Position numbers and translations under genes: made by a program
Assembly (NCBI RefSeq): GCF_030811535.1
Contig: NZ_JAUSQX010000001.1
Location: 682,001-746,000 of the forward strand
Origin: Trueperella bonasi
GTDB taxonomy: Bacteria > Actinomycetota > Actinomycetes > Actinomycetales > Actinomycetaceae
DNA length: 64,000 nucleotides
Direction: 5' to 3'
In this document: positions 26,911-35,619 of the stretch, one piece after another
Position numbering within the stretch: the stretch's first letter is position 1
Layout: every line of letters starts with the position of its first letter
The notes under the pieces: generated by a model
Database searches by the model: none
Told to the model about the DNA's origin: nothing
The model's input: the letters and a program-made list of their open reading frames with translations, nothing else

Positions 26911-28509
26911 CTACTTGGGCAGCTCCATCTCTCCGCCATCCTCAGTGCGCAACGTCGCGGACCGCGGTTCATAACCGTCGGAATTTGCACGCCGGTACTC
27001 AGCCATTTCAGCTTCGTACTTAGCGTGGTTCGACCAATCCTTTGACAGCTCTGCCGCCATATCGAATTCGCGCTCGATGATGGCATTCGGCTTGTATGTC
27101 AGCTGTGAAATGACGATCGCTACAACGAGGTTAACCACGAAACCGGGCAGGATTTCGTAGAAGTTGAAGATGCCTCCGTCGATGTTCCCCCACACGGCAA
27201 CAGTCACGGCTCCCATCGCCATGCCGGAGAGCGCGCCGAAGCCGGTGAGTTTTCGCCAGAAGAGGGCGAGCAGGATTGTCGGCCCGAACGAAGCACCAAA
27301 TCCGGCCCACGCGAACGCGACCAGTCCGAGGATCGTATCGTTTGGCGTCCATGCCAATGCGGCTGCGAGGAATGCAATGCCCGCAACTGCGATACGCGAA
27401 AGCAGCATGCCTTTCTTTGCGTCGAGCTTTCGGTTGGTGAACGTCATGTACACGTCCTCGATGAGTGCCGAAGAGCTGACCAGCAGCTGCGAAGAGACGG
27501 TCGACATGATGGCCGCGAGAATAGCCGCCAACATGAAACCAGCAATCAGCGGGTGGAACAGCAGTTGGCCTAAGACGATGAAGACCTGTTCGGGATTCGC
27601 CAGCTGGCCGGAATCGTGCTGGTAAATGGCGATGCCAACGAACGCGGTACCCAGCGCTCCAATGACGGCGAGCAGCATCCAGCCGATGCCGATGCGCCTA
27701 GCAGAGACGGCTTCTTTCGGGTTTCGCAACGCCATGAAGCGCACGATGATGTGCGGCTGCCCGAAGTAGCCCAGGCCCCATGCGAGCGCCGAAATGAGTC
27801 CGACGGCGGTCGCTCCAGCAAACGGAGAAAGCAGGTTCGGATCGACCTCACGCACCGTATCCAACATCGAATCAAAACCACCGACGTGGGTAATACCCAC
27901 AACCGGTACCATTATCAGCGCAAGCATCATCATCCCGCCCTGCACCACGTCGGTGTAAGACACGGCAAGGAAGCCGCCAACGAGCGTGTAAAACAAGGTG
28001 ATCGCGGCAATAACTACCATGCCAATCCGATAGTCGACGTTGAAAGCGCCTTCAAAAAAGGTTCCGCCGGCCACCATGCCGGAAGAAACGTAGAAGGTGA
28101 AGTAGAACAGGATGATCAGACCGGCGATAATACGCAGCGCATGGGTGGAATCGCGCAATCGCGAATCGAGAAAGGATGGCACCGTGATCGAATTGTTCGA
28201 CACTTCGGTGTAGGACCGCAAGCGGGGCGCCACGAATTTCCAGTTGAGCCAGGCGCCAACGGTCAGGCCGATGGCGATCCAAAATTCTACGAGCCCCGAC
28301 ACGTAAAGCGCGCCAGGTAGTCCCATGAGGAGCCAACCGGACATATCCGAGGCACCTGCAGATAGGGCGGCTACAACCGGGTTGAGCTGGCGGCCGCCAA
28401 GCATGTAGTCATCGACGTCGGTGGTGCGCCTGTACGCCCACACGCCGATGCCGATCATGATGAGGAAATAGACGCCCATCGTGATGATCTGCCACGTGGT
28501 ATCACTCAT
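26911..28509 (-). CDS. putP: Sodium/proline symporter PutP
   Basis: Sodium-driven proline uptake. It is a sodium:solute symporter of 532 residues with 13 membrane segments; the first is at about residues 8-27. Visible family motifs are YMLGGRQLNPVVAALSAGASDMSGWLLMG (about 36-64), with the Na-site Ser-rich stretch, and the glycine-rich GLISALAWGLGYFGQPHI (about 243-260). The acidic, polar tail is cytoplasmic. AGGAGG stands before ATG 28509. It diverges from putA, which would use the imported proline. Confidence 0.95.
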   Translation of the reverse strand: MSDTTWQIITMGVYFLIMIGIGVWAYRRTTDVDDYMLGGRQLNPVVAALSAGASDMSGWLLMGLPGALYVSGLVEFWIAIGLTVGAWLNWKFVAPRLRSYTEVSNNSITVPSFLDSRLRDSTHALRIIAGLIILFYFTFYVSSGMVAGGTFFEGAFNVDYRIGMVVIAAITLFYTLVGGFLAVSYTDVVQGGMMMLALIMVPVVGITHVGGFDSMLDTVREVDPNLLSPFAGATAVGLISALAWGLGYFGQPHIIVRFMALRNPKEAVSARRIGIGWMLLAVIGALGTAFVGIAIYQHDSGQLANPEQVFIVLGQLLFHPLIAGFMLAAILAAIMSTVSSQLLVSSSALIEDVYMTFTNRKLDAKKGMLLSRIAVAGIAFLAAALAWTPNDTILGLVAFAWAGFGASFGPTILLALFWRKLTGFGALSGMAMGAVTVAVWGNIDGGIFNFYEILPGFVVNLVVAIVISQLTYKPNAIIEREFDMAAELSKDWSNHAKYEAEMAEYRRANSDGYEPRSATLRTEDGGEMELPK

Positions 28510-28819
28510 AACAACCTCCTATCAAGGTGTGCAAAATGCGGATGTCCGCGGTTGTTTCGGCGTGAAACTCAGTGAGATAACTGGTACCCTACAATAATTC
28601 ATTTCGATGTGAAGACAATTTCGTAAATTTACTACTAGAGCTTGCCTGCCGAAGGGCGACAACGAATAAGAGTTGGTTGGCTAGGACAAAGCGCTTCTTG
28701 GCCTAACTGGTGGATCCCCGTTGGTAGCGAGCGTACACTTAACGGTAAATTTTACGGGTGCCAAAGGCGGCACTTTAGCGACCCGTTGGATTGCATTGAG
28801 ATCGAAAAAGGAGAGGGGC
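28510..28819. other. putP-putA divergent intergenic region
   Basis: A 310-base AT-richer stretch that must hold both promoters. I see ribosome sites for both genes (AGGAGG on the minus strand, AAAAAGGAGAGG on the plus strand) but no inverted repeat strong enough to name as an operator. Confidence 0.5.
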
Positions 28820-31800
28820 ATGCCCGCTGTTAAGAACGATGTCGATTTTGTGCGGATTACCGAGGCTTCAATTGCGAAGGCACGAAGCTGGGCCGAGCGA
28901 TCGGCAGATTTCCCGGAAGATCGTTCTGGAAAACTACTCTCTAAGGTGCTCGCAGATGAAGGGGGACTCGATTTTACAGTCCAGTTCGTTGATGGCGTGA
29001 TCCGACCGGAGGACCCGAAGATTCGTGCACGCAACCTGCGGAAGCTAACAAAGCGAGAGGTAGGTTTTCTGCCGCCATGGCTATCTGCACCGGCGAAGAT
29101 CGGGGGCGCGCTTTCACCAGCTTCCCCAAGGTTTATTTCCGAGGCTGCCTTCCGAGTTTTCCGCACGCTCGTCGGTAATCTAGTTCTCGATACGACGCCG
29201 AACAAGCTCGGCCCGGCCGTGAAAAAGTTGCGTTCCGATGGTTCGCGGTTGAACCTTAATTTGCTGGGCGAGGCCGTGCTCGGCAAGAAGGAAGCGAAGG
29301 CGCGTTTGACCGCTGTCAAAGAGTTGCTTGAGCATGACTTCGTGGACTACGTGTCGATTAAGGTTTCTTCCGTTCTCGGCGTTCACAACCCGTGGGGTTA
29401 CGACCAAGCGGTTGACGAGGCCGTCGAGGGGCTGCTTCCCCTGTTCCGCACGGCAAAAGAGGGCGGTAAGTTCGTCAATCTCGACATGGAAGAGTACCGC
29501 GATCTTCATGTGACCATCGACGTCTTCAAAGCGATCCTTGATCGCCCAGAATTCAAGGATCTGACGGCCGGCATCGTGTTACAGGCCTATTTGCCGGACG
29601 CGCTGGACGCGATGGTCGAACTTCAAGAATGGGCCGCAGACCGGGTTGCCGGCGGCGGCGCGCCCGTCAAGGTCCGACTGGTCAAGGGCGCGAACCTTCC
29701 GATGGAGCGGGTGGACGCCGCGATGCACGGCTGGAATCTGGCGGTGCAACCGTCCAAGGCGGCCACGGACGCGAATTACATTCGCATGCTCGAATACGCG
29801 CTGCGCCCCGAACATATCGCCAACGTTCACCTCGGCATCGCGGGCCAGAATCTGTTCACGCTGGCTTTCGGCCTCGAGCTGGCAAAGGCGCGCGACATCA
29901 CCGAGGGCTTCGACATCGAAATGCTCAAGGGCATGGCCACCAACCAGGCCCTTGCGATCCGCGAAGACGTTGGCCAGATTCTCTATTACGTGCCCGTGGT
30001 TGATCCGAAAAACTACGACGTCGCGATTTCGTATCTTGTGCGCCGCCTTGAGGAAAGTGCGGCACACGAGAACTTCATGTCGGGCGTGTTTGAGATCGCG
30101 GAGGACGAGTCCGTCTTTAATCGCGAACGCAAGCGGTTCACGACCGGCGTCGTCGGCGCTTTCCCGGAACTTGGCGGCGATCTAGAGACCAACGACGACG
30201 TACCAGCCCTGCACTTTGGCCCGAACCGCACACAAAACCGAGCCGCGGACGCTGTGCCGAAGCTCGAGAGCTTTGCTAACACGCCTGATTCTGATCCCTC
30301 GCTCCCCCAGAATGTCGAGTGGGCCAAGGAGATCTTTGCAAAGATGTCCGGTTCAGATCTGGGTACCGCGACGGCAGACGCGGCCCGGGTACGCACTGCG
30401 GATGAGATGAACGACATCATCGCAAAGGCGCGTAAAAATGCGAATGCTTGGGCGGATAAGCCGAACAGCGAGCGCGCCGATATCTTGCGGCGAGCGGGCC
30501 AGATTCTTGGCGAGCGCCGCGCACAGCTGATTGAGGTGGCGGCCTCGGAGTGCGGAAAGGTGCTGGCCGAGGCTGACGTGGAAGTTTCTGAGGCGATCGA
30601 TTTTGCCAACTACTATGCGGATCTCGCCGAAGAATTGGACGAAATCGAAGGCGTGGAGTTCACCCCCGAGCAGGTGACGGCCGCGATTCCGCCGTGGAAT
30701 TTCCCGCTTGCGATTCCGGCCGGATCGGCGCTCGCGCCGCTGGCCACCGGCTCGGTTGTGCTATTTAAACCGGCCGAGCAGGCCCGCCGTTGCGGAGCGG
30801 TGATCGCGCAGGCGCTGTGGGACGCGGGCGTTCCGCGCGAGGCCCTCGTGTTGGTGGATGTCCATCCCGATGAGATGGCCGAGGTTGGCAAGGCATTGGT
30901 GACGGGTTCGGATCAGGTGATTTTAACCGGCTCGATCGAGACTGCCAAGCTCTTCCGTTCGTGGGAGCCAGACCTAAAGATTTCGGCGGAAACTTCGGGG
31001 AAAAACGCCATCGTCGTCACCCCGCAAGCCGATATCGATCTTGCGGCGAAGGACGTCGTAAACTCGGCCTTCGGGCACGCTGGCCAGAAGTGTTCAGCGG
31101 CCTCACTGGCAATTCTTGTGGGGTCGATGGGCGAGTCTGAGCGGCTGATTGACCAGATCGTTGACGCTGCGAGCTCGCTAGTGGTGGATTGGCCGACGAA
31201 TCCGACCGCCGAGATGGGTCCGATCATCGAACCTGCGGCGGGCAAGCTGAAGCGCGGCCTGACCGAGCTCGAGCCTGGCGAACGTTGGCTCCTCAAGCCG
31301 CGTCAGCTGGACGAGTCGGGGCGCCTGTGGTCGCCCGGCATTCGCGACGGCGTGAAGCCAGGTGCCGATGCGCACCTCACCGAGTACTTCGGCCCGGTCC
31401 TCGCGATCATGCGCGCCGAAACACTCGACGAGGCGCTCGCCATCCAAAACTCGGTGGAATTCGGCTTGACCGCTGGCATCCATTCGCTCGACAGCGAGGA
31501 GATCGCTTACTGGCTCGAGCGGGTCGAGGCCGGCAACGTGTATATCAACCGCGGGATTACGGGAGCGATCGTACGTCGGCAACCCTTTGGCGGCTGGAAG
31601 CGTTCGCAGGTGGGCACCGGTTCCAAGGCGGGCGGCCCGAACCACCTCATCGGATTGATGAAGGCGGCGTCGGCCCCGCGCGTCACCTCTTACGACGCCG
31701 AGCTCGAGGAACTTCAGTATCACAGCATGCTAGAGCTCGACGCCGTCGCCGAAAAGGCGAATGCCGATGGCGGGGACGGCGCTGCGGACGATTTCCGTGC

Positions 31801-32338
31801 CGCGCTGAGCTCAGTCCAAAGCGCTCTCCACAACACCTATCTGGCTGAGATTGATGTCAGCGATCTAGGCGTGGAGAAGAACGTGTTGCGCTACCGGCCG
31901 GCCGACGTGCTCGTTCGCCTCGAGAACCCGCGCGACTGGTGGAAGGTTGCGCCGATGCTGGTTGGTGCTGCCGAAGGTGGCGCCATGATTGATAGCGTTC
32001 AGGGCGCAGTGTTGATACTTTCGGTGGGTGATGACCTGCGTGACGGCGTCGCTCAGATTCTGCGCAAGGCCGGCATTGTGATTCGCACGGAGGCGACCGA
32101 GCAGTGGCTGGCAGGCTTGCGCGAAGAGCCTGCGGCTTTCCGGAAGATTCGGTACTTCGGCGACGACGCACGCGCGGTTGCCGAGGCCGTGGAAGGTTCG
32201 GTGGACGTGGCGATCTATACGGGCCCTGCCACGTTGAACGGGCGGGTGGATCTGCGCCCGTTCTTCCTCGAGCAGGCCGTGGCTGCCACGAATCATCGTT
32301 TCGGGGATCATACAAGGGTGCTCGACGAGGTTATCTGA
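28820..32338 (+). CDS. putA: Bifunctional proline dehydrogenase / P5C dehydrogenase
   Basis: Oxidises proline to glutamate in two steps on one 1172-residue chain. The FAD-dependent proline dehydrogenase barrel fills about residues 70-460 (YVSIKVSSVLGVHNPWG at about 177; VKVRLVKGANLPMER at about 287). The aldehyde dehydrogenase fills about 540-1010, with PPWNFPLAIPAG, the general-base Glu in AETSGKN (about 724) and the catalytic Cys in GHAGQKCSAAS (about 757). The last 160 residues form an extra domain. There is no N-terminal ribbon-helix-helix, so it is not a self-regulating PutA. AAAAAGGAGAGGGGC precedes ATG 28820. Glutamate from this path could feed the dehydrogenase at the window start. 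Confidence 0.96.
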   Translation: MPAVKNDVDFVRITEASIAKARSWAERSADFPEDRSGKLLSKVLADEGGLDFTVQFVDGVIRPEDPKIRARNLRKLTKREVGFLPPWLSAPAKIGGALSPASPRFISEAAFRVFRTLVGNLVLDTTPNKLGPAVKKLRSDGSRLNLNLLGEAVLGKKEAKARLTAVKELLEHDFVDYVSIKVSSVLGVHNPWGYDQAVDEAVEGLLPLFRTAKEGGKFVNLDMEEYRDLHVTIDVFKAILDRPEFKDLTAGIVLQAYLPDALDAMVELQEWAADRVAGGGAPVKVRLVKGANLPMERVDAAMHGWNLAVQPSKAATDANYIRMLEYALRPEHIANVHLGIAGQNLFTLAFGLELAKARDITEGFDIEMLKGMATNQALAIREDVGQILYYVPVVDPKNYDVAISYLVRRLEESAAHENFMSGVFEIAEDESVFNRERKRFTTGVVGAFPELGGDLETNDDVPALHFGPNRTQNRAADAVPKLESFANTPDSDPSLPQNVEWAKEIFAKMSGSDLGTATADAARVRTADEMNDIIAKARKNANAWADKPNSERADILRRAGQILGERRAQLIEVAASECGKVLAEADVEVSEAIDFANYYADLAEELDEIEGVEFTPEQVTAAIPPWNFPLAIPAGSALAPLATGSVVLFKPAEQARRCGAVIAQALWDAGVPREALVLVDVHPDEMAEVGKALVTGSDQVILTGSIETAKLFRSWEPDLKISAETSGKNAIVVTPQADIDLAAKDVVNSAFGHAGQKCSAASLAILVGSMGESERLIDQIVDAASSLVVDWPTNPTAEMGPIIEPAAGKLKRGLTELEPGERWLLKPRQLDESGRLWSPGIRDGVKPGADAHLTEYFGPVLAIMRAETLDEALAIQNSVEFGLTAGIHSLDSEEIAYWLERVEAGNVYINRGITGAIVRRQPFGGWKRSQVGTGSKAGGPNHLIGLMKAASAPRVTSYDAELEELQYHSMLELDAVAEKANADGGDGAADDFRAALSSVQSALHNTYLAEIDVSDLGVEKNVLRYRPADVLVRLENPRDWWKVAPMLVGAAEGGAMIDSVQGAVLILSVGDDLRDGVAQILRKAGIVIRTEATEQWLAGLREEPAAFRKIRYFGDDARAVAEAVEGSVDVAIYTGPATLNGRVDLRPFFLEQAVAATNHRFGDHTRVLDEVI

Positions 32339-32360
32339 CGGGTACTGTGCGGATGCTTGC

Positions 32361-32379
32361 GGCGGGGCCCCGCCCCGCC
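32361..32379 (+). terminator. GC-rich hairpin after putA
   Basis: Arms GGCGGGGC (32361-32368) and GCCCCGCC (32372-32379) with a CCC loop lie 23 bases past the putA stop and precede the end of the convergent membrane gene. There is no T run. Placement supports a terminator. Confidence 0.5.
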
Positions 32380-32399
32380 GTTCTGTCGGCGACGCTCGG

Positions 32400-33080
32400 T
32401 CAACGCCGCATGGGGAGCGTGCGTAACATAGCCCACGCGAGCGCCCATGCCGCCACAACTGATGCGGCCAGTAAACCTGCTGCGTGTGCTTCAGTGAATT
32501 CGAACGAGACGACGACACGCGAGCTGGCCAGCCAAGATATGCCAACGGCGACGGCTTGCAGGATGAAAAGCCCGGCAACCGCCTTCCACCAGGTGAATCG
32601 CACGAAAAGGCATGTTGCAAACACTCCCAATGAGTAGGCAGCGATCTGCCCGAAGGGAATCAATAGGAGGCTTAGCGGGCTGACGCCGCGGATATGCGGC
32701 ATCTCAAAGAGTGCCGCTACACCCCACAGGAGCGCCACCAACGCGCTCGCACCTACCGTGAATATTAGTCCGAGCATGGCGATACGCGCGTAGGTCTGCC
32801 GCCGAGTGAGCCCTGAACCCAGATAGGTGCGGTAATGGACGGCAAATACGACGCCGAAAGCTACGGCCGTTAGGACCAAGAATGCCGCCATGCCTGCGGT
32901 GATGTTCCATACGTAGTCATTCGAGTCGGTGGTCATGGGGCCCAAGCGGGATGCGACGAACAATCGGATATCTACGCGCTCGATTTCAATAAGCCTCAGC
33001 GCCAACGAGACCACCCACATCCCAATCAGCACCGCACCCGCCGCGCCGAAGTTGAGTATTTCGTGTCGAGTCAGTTTCAT
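32400..33080 (-). CDS. Membrane subunit of a YtrA-linked ABC transporter (second)
   Basis: Hydrophobic protein of 226 residues with six segments (near 10-32, 55-80, 98-122, 135-155, 165-185 and 198-220). It resembles the preceding gene product in length and ending (both finish ...LRTLPMRR or STLPMRR). The RRQTYARIAMLG and RHQVLARLARSG boxes after segment two are shared too, so the pair is probably an ancient duplication. It is a likely permease half of an ABC exporter with the ATPase at 33.8 kb. No known family name is certain. Confidence 0.75.
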   Translation of the reverse strand: MKLTRHEILNFGAAGAVLIGMWVVSLALRLIEIERVDIRLFVASRLGPMTTDSNDYVWNITAGMAAFLVLTAVAFGVVFAVHYRTYLGSGLTRRQTYARIAMLGLIFTVGASALVALLWGVAALFEMPHIRGVSPLSLLLIPFGQIAAYSLGVFATCLFVRFTWWKAVAGLFILQAVAVGISWLASSRVVVSFEFTEAHAAGLLAASVVAAWALAWAMLRTLPMRR

Positions 33081-33089
33081 GGCTACCCC

Positions 33090-33809
33090 CTAGGATCTGC
33101 GCATTGGCAGCGTGGAAACTGCCGCGTAGGTGACGATGCTGGCAGCGAGGAGAACGAAGATGTTGGTGATGTAGTTGCTCGTGACTTCGCTGAGTCCAAA
33201 ATAGTGAATTTCAGGTGGAGTCATGTTGATCGTTATTCCGCGGAGAGCTTTTCCAACCATCGAATCTATGGCCACGAATACTCCAGCTAGGCCAATGTAG
33301 CCTAGAACAACAGCACCCCAATGGAAACGCAGGAACAGTGCAGCAAACATGGCTCCCCACGCGAAGCCTGTGACTGTATTGAGCCCGATCAGTACCACCG
33401 TGGCGGGCGATACGCCTATAAGATCCGGGCTTGCGGCAAGGAAGCTGAGCCCCCACAGGAGCGCGATGGCTGCAAGATACAGCAGGATTCCGATCGCGCC
33501 GCTCCTAGCGAGCCGTGCCAACACCTGATGCCGGGTGCGGCCCGCGCCAAGATGGGTCCGCGCGGTGCCGAGCACCAAAATGGCACCGACGCCGGCAATG
33601 AACTGTGCGTTCTCAGCGAATCCGGCCGTCGCCGTCCACAAGAAATTTAAGGTGCGAGTCTCGATCCCGGCGCCCACTGCTATGTGGGACACTTCCACCG
33701 ATCCGCACATGTAAAAGTAGGCCCTGATCATCGCAAGGATCACCGATACGACGATCGCAAGTAGCCAGTAGGCGGCGTGTTCAAGCCTCCGACGAGTTTC
33801 GTGTTTCAT
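33090..33809 (-). CDS. Membrane subunit of a YtrA-linked ABC transporter (first)
   Basis: Six-segment membrane protein of 239 residues, paralogous to the next gene (shared soluble box HLGAGRTRHQVLARLARSG versus YLGSGLTRRQTYARIAMLG, and the same LPMRR end). It overlaps the ATPase gene by four bases, as expected for a transporter operon. The substrate is unknown; GntR-YtrA linked ABC systems in other Gram-positives answer cell-wall antibiotics. Confidence 0.75.
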   Translation of the reverse strand: MKHETRRRLEHAAYWLLAIVVSVILAMIRAYFYMCGSVEVSHIAVGAGIETRTLNFLWTATAGFAENAQFIAGVGAILVLGTARTHLGAGRTRHQVLARLARSGAIGILLYLAAIALLWGLSFLAASPDLIGVSPATVVLIGLNTVTGFAWGAMFAALFLRFHWGAVVLGYIGLAGVFVAIDSMVGKALRGITINMTPPEIHYFGLSEVTSNYITNIFVLLAASIVTYAAVSTLPMRRS

Positions 33810-34657
33810 TGCCGAGCCTCCTCGTCTGAGAACTCCGCCTGATCTTGCTGGGCAACCTGATCTTGCTGGGCAGCCTGATCTTGCTGACCGCTTTCGGATT
33901 CTCCCAGGGCCTCGAGCCCGGTACGGCGCGTGTTGATCGCCGCAAGCACGTCGGTCAAAGACGCGAGGCGATCGGGACCCGAGTAAGCCGCCCGAACGTC
34001 GTCGGCGCTTCCCGCTTCGACTACTCGTCCGCCGTCGAGGATGATCACGTTTTCGATCAAGTTTTCAATCTCGTCTACGTTGTGTGAAGAGATGATGATC
34101 GTGCGCGGGTAGGCGATGAAGTCGTGGAGGAGCACGTCGTAGAAATCACGGCGAAGCACGGCATCCATGCCCACGTGCACCTCGTCAAAGATGGTGAGTG
34201 GAGCGCGCGACCCGATGCCAAGGGCCGCATAAAAGGCCGACTTTTGGCCGCGCGAAAGTTTTTCAGGCGCCTTCTTCGGGTTGATCTCCCAAGCATCGAG
34301 CAGACGTTCGACCACGTCACGTTGAAAAGTTGGCCGCACGTGCTCCCACAGGGAGATCGTATTGGCAAGCGCGCTGTCTTCGTACACGGCCGGAGATTCG
34401 GAGACGAGTGCTACGCCCGGCATGATCCGGGGATTTTCCCACACGGCTTGCCCACCCACCCGCACGGTGCCGGTTGCCTTCAGCTGCCCGGCGATCATCA
34501 TTTCGAGCGTGGTCTTGCCCGATCCGTTGCGGCCAAGCAGCCCGGTAATTTTTCCAGCTTCGATGGTTGCGGTAACGTCCACAACGGCGGGGGTACGGCC
34601 GTACTTGTAGCCGACGTTGGTCATTTCAACGGTGTAAGGCTGGTAGATGGTGTTCAT
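33806..34657 (-). CDS. ABC transporter ATP-binding protein
   Basis: ATPase of the operon, 283 residues. Walker A LLGRNGSGKTT is at about residues 40-50, the signature KLSRGQKSAFYAA at about 137-149, Walker B PLTIFDEVHVGMDA at about 156-169 and the H-loop IISSHNVDEI at about 186-195. The C-terminus is a Gln/Asp-rich run made from an 18-base DNA repeat. It overlaps the regulator gene (34654) and the first permease gene by four bases each. Confidence 0.93.
   Translation of the reverse strand: MNTIYQPYTVEMTNVGYKYGRTPAVVDVTATIEAGKITGLLGRNGSGKTTLEMMIAGQLKATGTVRVGGQAVWENPRIMPGVALVSESPAVYEDSALANTISLWEHVRPTFQRDVVERLLDAWEINPKKAPEKLSRGQKSAFYAALGIGSRAPLTIFDEVHVGMDAVLRRDFYDVLLHDFIAYPRTIIISSHNVDEIENLIENVIILDGGRVVEAGSADDVRAAYSGPDRLASLTDVLAAINTRRTGLEALGESESGQQDQAAQQDQVAQQDQAEFSDEEARQ
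33838..33886. repeat. 18-bp tandem repeat inside the ABC ATPase gene
   Basis: CCTGATCTTGCTGGGCAA, a one-base variant, and a third partial copy follow each other (33838, 33856, 33874). On the coding strand they give (QQDQxA)3 in the protein tail. Copy number could vary by slippage without breaking the frame. Confidence 0.8.
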
Positions 34658-35031
34658 TGCTCCTCCAAGATGTCGTTTACGAGCTGGCGGATCTGTTGCG
34701 ACGTGTAACCGAGTGCGAGGCCCTCGCGGATGACGGGGGCTAGGCGGTCGGATTCGTAGGATTCGCGGCCTTCGCCTCGGAGAATGGCGGCCGCATCGTC
34801 GGTGACGAACATGCCGATGCCGCGCTGCTTGTAGATGATGCCGTCGGCCGCCAACTGGTTAAAGGCTTTGTTCGCCGTTGCGGGATTGATGCGGTAGGTG
34901 GTGGCGTACTGTGTTGTAGACATGAGTTGATCGCCCGCCGCGAGTTCGCCCGCGAGGATTCTTTTCCGGATGTCTCGATCGATCTGCATGTAGATCGGCG
35001 TCTTCGAATCAAAATCTAGAGCGTCTGCCAC
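34654..35031 (-). CDS. GntR-family regulator, YtrA subgroup
   Basis: Short regulator of 125 residues. The winged helix occupies residues about 10-78 (PIYMQIDRDIRKRILAGELAAGD and STTQYATTYRINPATANKAFNQL), followed by only two helices for dimerisation, the hallmark of YtrA-type GntR proteins. It is the first gene of its operon and overlaps the ATPase start by four bases. These regulators usually repress their own operon. Confidence 0.93.
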   Translation of the reverse strand: MADALDFDSKTPIYMQIDRDIRKRILAGELAAGDQLMSTTQYATTYRINPATANKAFNQLAADGIIYKQRGIGMFVTDDAAAILRGEGRESYESDRLAPVIREGLALGYTSQQIRQLVNDILEEQ

Positions 35032-35089
35032 GGGGCCTCCTTTCTGGCTTTCATGCCTTCCAACTTCTCCATGCTCCCTGGTTAGCTAC

Positions 35090-35125
35090 ATGACTAATTA
35101 ACCCATAAACATAACCGCCTGTCAA
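35090..35125 (-). promoter_or_regulatory. Promoter and candidate operator of the YtrA-like operon
   Basis: Read on the minus strand, TTGACA (35125-35120) is followed after 17 bases by GTTAAT (35102-35097), a good -35 and a weak -10. A loose inverted repeat (GGTTAG on the plus strand from 35090; TTAACC at 35098-35103) overlaps the -10. Its position suits repression by the first gene. Confidence 0.5.
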
Positions 35126-35331
35126 GAAGGGATTGCGGATTGCCATATGACTAGGGCCGAAACGGAGGTTTTCTACGTCCCGCTTCCGACGACCCCACCC
35201 ACCACAAGCAACGCGCCCCTCCGGCGACACGGGACCACACGCCGCTAGGCGCATAATATTGACGGCTGAGGGTTCAAGGGACGTCAAGGGTTCCTAAGCG
35301 CACGGCCGATTGCCGCGGGTACACATTGACC

Positions 35332-35428
35332 GGTGCGCAAAAGTGCTGAATCTGAGCGTTCAGATCGACGCTCGCGCCGAAAAACGCCCTTTTTCGAGCA
35401 CAAATGCGCACCCCTCCAAGTAGCCGAC
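35332..35428. repeat. Dispersed ~82-bp structured repeat, copy 1
   Basis: Bounded by GGTGCGCA (35332-35339) and its complement TGCGCACC (35405-35412). Inside lie CTGAGCGTTCAGATCGACG and a second small palindrome GAAAAACGCCCTTTTTC. About three-quarters of the bases match copy 2 at 57103. Similarity runs past the outer arm to about 35428. It lies in a 588-base gene-free stretch between the GntP gene and the YtrA-like operon; outside the promoter and this element I see nothing else there. Confidence 0.75.
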
Positions 35429-35619
35429 CTGCCCCCACCCACAGCCACACGAGCAATTGGCACTACCGTCACCCGCCAAAACAAGCGACGCCAGACAAAA
35501 CAGGTGGGGCGGCTCATACGAACCGCCCCACCTTTTGTTTCCGATTTACCGGCTCCTGGGCTTACCAGCTCCTAGATTTTCCTAGCTCCGAAATCCCTTC
35601 AGGCCCTAGACTTCAAGCC

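Noticed and set aside
28721-28819. N-terminal extension of PutA
   Set aside because: A strong ribosome site precedes ATG 28820, and the extension is not conserved-looking.
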